Assembly: GCA_949741925.1 (NCBI GenBank)
Contig: CATJOY010000050.1
Span: 1 to 64,000 of the forward strand
DNA from: an uncultured Desulfovibrionaceae bacterium
Lineage (GTDB): Bacteria > Desulfobacterota > Desulfovibrionia > Desulfovibrionales > Desulfovibrionaceae
Direction: 5' to 3'
DNA: 64,000 bases
How positions within the stretch are numbered: the first letter of the stretch is position 1; each line of letters begins with the position of its first letter. A model generated the notes under the pieces. It made no database searches. It was not told the DNA's origin and was given only the letters and a program-made list of their open reading frames with translations. Of this stretch, positions 61,047-64,000 are shown piece by piece. The position numbers and the translations under genes are program-made.

Positions 61047-61094
61047 GCCCCTTGCGCCTGGACCGCCAGGGGAAAGCCCTGCCGGAGCAGGGCT
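61047..61094 (-). terminator. double hairpin terminator of the Hxs operon
   Basis: Two hairpins in a row on the minus strand: AGCCCTGC/GCAGGGCT (61094-61075) and a CCCC/GGGG stem (61072-61048) with inner CCTGG/CCAGG, followed by TTTTGTCTCTTTTT. Confidence 0.75.
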
Positions 61095-61107
61095 GTCACT
61101 GGCCGGT

Positions 61108-61368
61108 TTAGTAACGGCTGGGGTAATGGGAACGGTGGCTTGTATGGCTTGAATGGCTTTTATGGCTGTAGTGCGCGGGAACCAGCGTTTCGGGAGCCTG
61201 CTGCTCAAGAACATCTGAAAATACCAACAAACCGTCAGAGGCCTCCGCGCGCTTCTGCGGCGTACCCTCCGGCACGGCCGTATTCGCCTGCCCCTCCTGG
61301 TGGCCGAGGCCAAGGCTCGAAGCGACGAACCCGGCACAGAGAAAGAGCGTGTAAATAAGCTTTCTCAT
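61108..61368 (-). CDS. His-Xaa-Ser repeat protein (HxsA-type substrate)
   Basis: 86 residues from ATG 61368 (ACAGGAG upstream). A Sec signal peptide (about 1-20) is followed by a spacer and a C-terminal run HYSHKSHSSHTSHRS at residues 66-80 (five exact H-x-S triplets), then HYP and the end SRY. The His-Xaa-Ser system is a predicted peptide-modification system with radical SAM maturases HxsB and HxsC, HxsD, and repeat proteins HxsA; the two maturases lie directly upstream. It is much smaller than a classical HxsA, so it is HxsA-type rather than a firm orthologue. The chemistry is not known. Confidence 0.82.
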   Translation of the reverse strand: MRKLIYTLFLCAGFVASSLGLGHQEGQANTAVPEGTPQKRAEASDGLLVFSDVLEQQAPETLVPAHYSHKSHSSHTSHRSHYPSRY

Positions 61369-61403
61369 CAAAAAAACTCCTGTATGGTTTGCAAACTGCC
61401 CCT

Positions 61404-62600
61404 TTAGGGGCACCCGCCCGGTTCCTCTGCGTCGGTTGCGGAGTCATTCGGCGGAGTGAAACATACTTCCTCTTTTTTTAGTGGGTGGATATGGTCGAGC
61501 GGCAACGATGCCGAGGTGCCGAAGAACCCGGCACACGCTTCTTTGCGCTCGCATGAATCGCATTGGGGAAGATAAATATTTTTCCAGGAAGCAATGGATT
61601 GGCGCAAAAAAGGCCTGATCTCAGGGGCACACAGACAAAGGGGGATATTATATACCGAAACGGGCAAGCCGCGGCGGGCCAGGGCAAGAACCGCGGCTCG
61701 CAATTGTTGCTGGTATTCGTAGGGTGCAACAGCAACAACAGTGCTGTTGCACGCCGCATTGCCGCAAAGTTCCATCCCCATAAAGACATAATGGGCACAG
61801 AAGGGAAAGTAGTTATACAGGTGCTCAGCAAATGATTCCAAAAATTGAGCGTTTTTTCGGCTGATCACATGGCGTATTTCTATCCTGCATCCTTGTTCTG
61901 CAAGATGGTAGATGCCTTGTTGTGTTGCTATATAGCTTCCTGGTGCTCCCGTAAGGGTATCGTGCAGCATATCAATTTCAGAATGCAAGGATACGCAGAA
62001 AAGAACATTGGGGGTTGCCGCCTCCCCTACCCGCGCGGCAAAGCGCCTGTCAGCAAACGCTTTGCCGTTGGTGAGGATATCAATACGCGCCTCCGGATGT
62101 TCACGGACACAACGACGCAGTAAGGCCACAAAGTCTTCACCTAACAGGGTGGGCTCTCCTCCCGTAAGGCAAAGCTGGGTAAGGCTGCGGCCACGCAAGA
62201 GATCAAGCACAGCCCGGGCCTCGCAAAGGAGCGCCGGGTCATGCGCGCGCGGGGGTTGCGGGCACATAAGGCAAGAGCAATTACAGGCTTCTGTCACAAG
62301 AAGGGCGTTATGCGCCGAACCTGTTTCCCAGAGAACATGCGCCTTCCCGGCGCTATCCAGGCGCACAATGTCGCCATCACCAAGCTGTTCCAGGCCGTCT
62401 ACGCCGAACAGGTGATCCGGATGAAAAAAGCGTCCGGCCGGGCCGGAGGTAAGGCAGGCCCTGTAGCCAAGCGCTCCCCTATCCATTCGCGGCGTAACCA
62501 GGATGGCGCGGCTCCGCGCATAAAAGGGCCGAGAACGGAGGGCGATCTCACCAATGATTGGGGCAAAACGCCGGGACGGTGTGCCCTCAAGCGTCTTCAT
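61404..62600 (-). CDS. hxsC: Radical SAM maturase, HxsC-like
   Basis: 398 residues. The 4Fe-4S motif is EACNCSCLMCPQPP (Cys106, Cys110, Cys113), with LTGGEPTLLG as the SAM-binding glycine motif and HSEIDMLHDTLTG in the barrel. The C-terminal cluster region has QCDSCERKEACAGF. HxsC-type proteins have this CxxxCxxCxQPP signature. It overlaps HxsB by 14 bases and ends 35 bases before the repeat-protein start, so the three form one operon. It would modify the His-Ser repeats of the secreted substrate (inference). Confidence 0.85.
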   Translation of the reverse strand: MKTLEGTPSRRFAPIIGEIALRSRPFYARSRAILVTPRMDRGALGYRACLTSGPAGRFFHPDHLFGVDGLEQLGDGDIVRLDSAGKAHVLWETGSAHNALLVTEACNCSCLMCPQPPRAHDPALLCEARAVLDLLRGRSLTQLCLTGGEPTLLGEDFVALLRRCVREHPEARIDILTNGKAFADRRFAARVGEAATPNVLFCVSLHSEIDMLHDTLTGAPGSYIATQQGIYHLAEQGCRIEIRHVISRKNAQFLESFAEHLYNYFPFCAHYVFMGMELCGNAACNSTVVAVAPYEYQQQLRAAVLALARRGLPVSVYNIPLCLCAPEIRPFLRQSIASWKNIYLPQCDSCERKEACAGFFGTSASLPLDHIHPLKKEEVCFTPPNDSATDAEEPGGCP

Positions 62601-64000
62601 GGCCCTGCGCCACCAGAGGATTGTGGGTTATCCAGCTCCAGATGATATCCTGCGTCTGTTCATCAGCCTGCCGCAGGCGTTCAAACAGACCGTCGAACAA
62701 CAGCTTGTGTTTAACGCAAAAAGGCGTGCCGGCCATTGTTCTGAGTTCATCCCCGGTTTCCAGGTAGTTACGGATAGGATCCGCGCCGCAGTAACTTTGA
62801 TAGACGCACCAGGCGCAGGGAGGCGTTGTTTCCACGCAGGCCCGTGTTGTCAGCGCCTTAAGCCGTGAGGAGGCGAACAAGGCGCTATAGCTATCCCGCA
62901 GCACGTTCCCCAGACAAAAATGTCTATCCCCCATGCGGGCAAGCATGCGCGCTTCATCCGTAGGAAAGACCGAACCATCATAATCATAGATGACGCCGCT
63001 GATTCCTGCTCCGGCCGGGGATTGCAAATCCACAAACCCCGTTGCAAAGGGCGTGAGTATGCGCGAAAAAAGAAGCGCGGCAAAGTGCTCCGGAAAATAG
63101 ACTCGTCTATTGACGGCCAGTATGGCATCGAGGGCTTCAAGGTAGCAGGCGGCAAAATCAGCCGCATCATACCCGAGGGCGGCAGCTTGTTCCGCCGCAA
63201 ACCCATAGGGATTCAACGAGCGTATACATATCCCCTTCATCCCCCGGAGCAGGTATTCATCAATAACCTCTTGCAAATGGTGCAGTGAAAAGGCGGACGT
63301 GGTCATCAGAGCATCCACGGCGTCAGGGCCGAGAAAAGCCCGGGCCTGGTCCAGCTTTTCCAGAAAAAGCGCATGCGTGCCGCTGCCGCCACGCGTTTTG
63401 CGGCAAGCGTCGTGTAGGGAGGCCGGGCCATCTAGGGAGGTGGATAGAGCAATATGGTGCTCACGACAAAAAGCAAGCTGCGCCTCAGTTATTGCCAGAA
63501 GATTGGTACAAATGACAAAATCAACGGCCTTACCGCTCTCGTGAGCGCATTGCTCCGCATAGAGAACCGCGGTTTCGAGTACCGGCCAGTTGAGTAACGG
63601 TTCTCCGCCTTGAAACTCTATTTTGGGGTGGCTTGTGGGGGCCTGAAAAATCATCTCCACCACCCGCCGCGCCACAGAAGCAGGCATATCAAAGCATCGC
63701 GCGTCTTCTTCCGCACTGGAGGCCTGACAATACGCGCAGCGCTGATTACAACGCAGGGTGATGACCATCATGTGTAAGGTAGTGAAATCCCTTAAGAACG
63801 ATTTACGCGTACGGTACCGAGCGGCTAACTTCTGTAAAGAGACCTCCAGTTCATCCTGGGCAAGAAAGAGATGGGATTTCAGAGCAAAAAAGGCCGGATC
63901 CGTAGGCTCCAGGCGGTGGCGCACAAAGTTCTCAAAGGTCTCACGGGGGAAAAATTGAAAGTCCCCGCCCTCGTTAACCAGGAGCATATCCCCCTGTGGC
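62587..64000 (-). CDS. hxsB: Radical SAM/SPASM maturase, HxsB-like (5' end outside window)
   Basis: At least 470 residues. The frame continues past the ATG at 63987 to the window edge (PQGDMLLVNEGGDF), so the true start lies beyond 64000. An N-terminal substrate-binding region is followed by the radical SAM motif LRCNQRCAYCQASS and EFQGGEPLLNWPVLE. A C-terminal SPASM-type Cys array reads CVETTPPCAWCVYQSYCGAD and PFCVKHK. It matches the HxsB description, paired with HxsC. The missing partner HxsD would be expected beyond the right edge. Confidence 0.85.
   Translation of the reverse strand, partial: PQGDMLLVNEGGDFQFFPRETFENFVRHRLEPTDPAFFALKSHLFLAQDELEVSLQKLAARYRTRKSFLRDFTTLHMMVITLRCNQRCAYCQASSAEEDARCFDMPASVARRVVEMIFQAPTSHPKIEFQGGEPLLNWPVLETAVLYAEQCAHESGKAVDFVICTNLLAITEAQLAFCREHHIALSTSLDGPASLHDACRKTRGGSGTHALFLEKLDQARAFLGPDAVDALMTTSAFSLHHLQEVIDEYLLRGMKGICIRSLNPYGFAAEQAAALGYDAADFAACYLEALDAILAVNRRVYFPEHFAALLFSRILTPFATGFVDLQSPAGAGISGVIYDYDGSVFPTDEARMLARMGDRHFCLGNVLRDSYSALFASSRLKALTTRACVETTPPCAWCVYQSYCGADPIRNYLETGDELRTMAGTPFCVKHKLLFDGLFERLRQADEQTQDIIWSWITHNPLVAQGHEDA

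Overview
The window reads as a chromosomal segment of a Gram-negative, probably sulfate-reducing member of the Desulfovibrionaceae (Desulfovibrio/Bilophila-like). This is inference: it rests on the moderate GC content, the style of the conserved lipoproteins and TPR proteins, the short MetH, the mla, lapAB and lptFG outer-membrane genes, a -24/-12 type promoter, and a tmRNA tag ending in YAYAA. No 16S or sulfate-reduction gene is present to confirm it.

Positions 1-53,200 are ordinary core genome. On the minus strand, argS, a SPOR-domain protein and mlaE-F-D-C-A form one long run; a lipoprotein and a VWA-OmpA protein lie upstream. Then come ychF (+), a five-repeat S1-domain protein, a BepA-like M48 protease, cysS, rpiB, two lipoproteins and rpoH (all -). 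The plus strand continues with metH, a thioredoxin-like protein, an ArgA-like acetyltransferase, hpt, a zinc-ribbon membrane protein and radA, followed by clpS-clpA-aat, which together make a complete bacterial N-degron module. wrbA and a membrane protein are on the minus strand. An M20 amidohydrolase is followed by a yjiH-yjiG pair. Next are a YHS-like protein, an Asp/Glu racemase and folK (-), then xerD, a DHH-CBS-nucleotidyltransferase fusion, a HIT protein, lapA, lapB, mutS and a lipoprotein (+). lptF-lptG (-), tRNA-Met, a second M20 amidohydrolase and a protein behind a sigma-54-type promoter close the core part.

At 53,266-53,622 lies ssrA (tmRNA), a classic integration site. Directly behind it is a decayed P4-type integrase and an accessory region reaching to about 61,000. 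It holds an AT-rich 511-residue protein with a possible nuclease-like N-terminus, an AlpA-type regulator, a ParE/RHH toxin-antitoxin pair, a truncated HigA-like antitoxin, and two members of a small acidic protein family (one broken). A structured element of about 80 bases occurs three times here. Two copies lie just upstream of the acidic-protein genes, and its helices show compensatory base changes between copies. I recognise no known RNA family in it.

The right end (61,108 to beyond 64,000, minus strand) carries a His-Xaa-Ser (Hxs) peptide-modification locus: a small secreted protein with five tandem H-x-S triplets and two radical SAM maturases resembling HxsC and HxsB. HxsB runs off the window. 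The Hxs locus and the repeated structured element are the two most interesting items.
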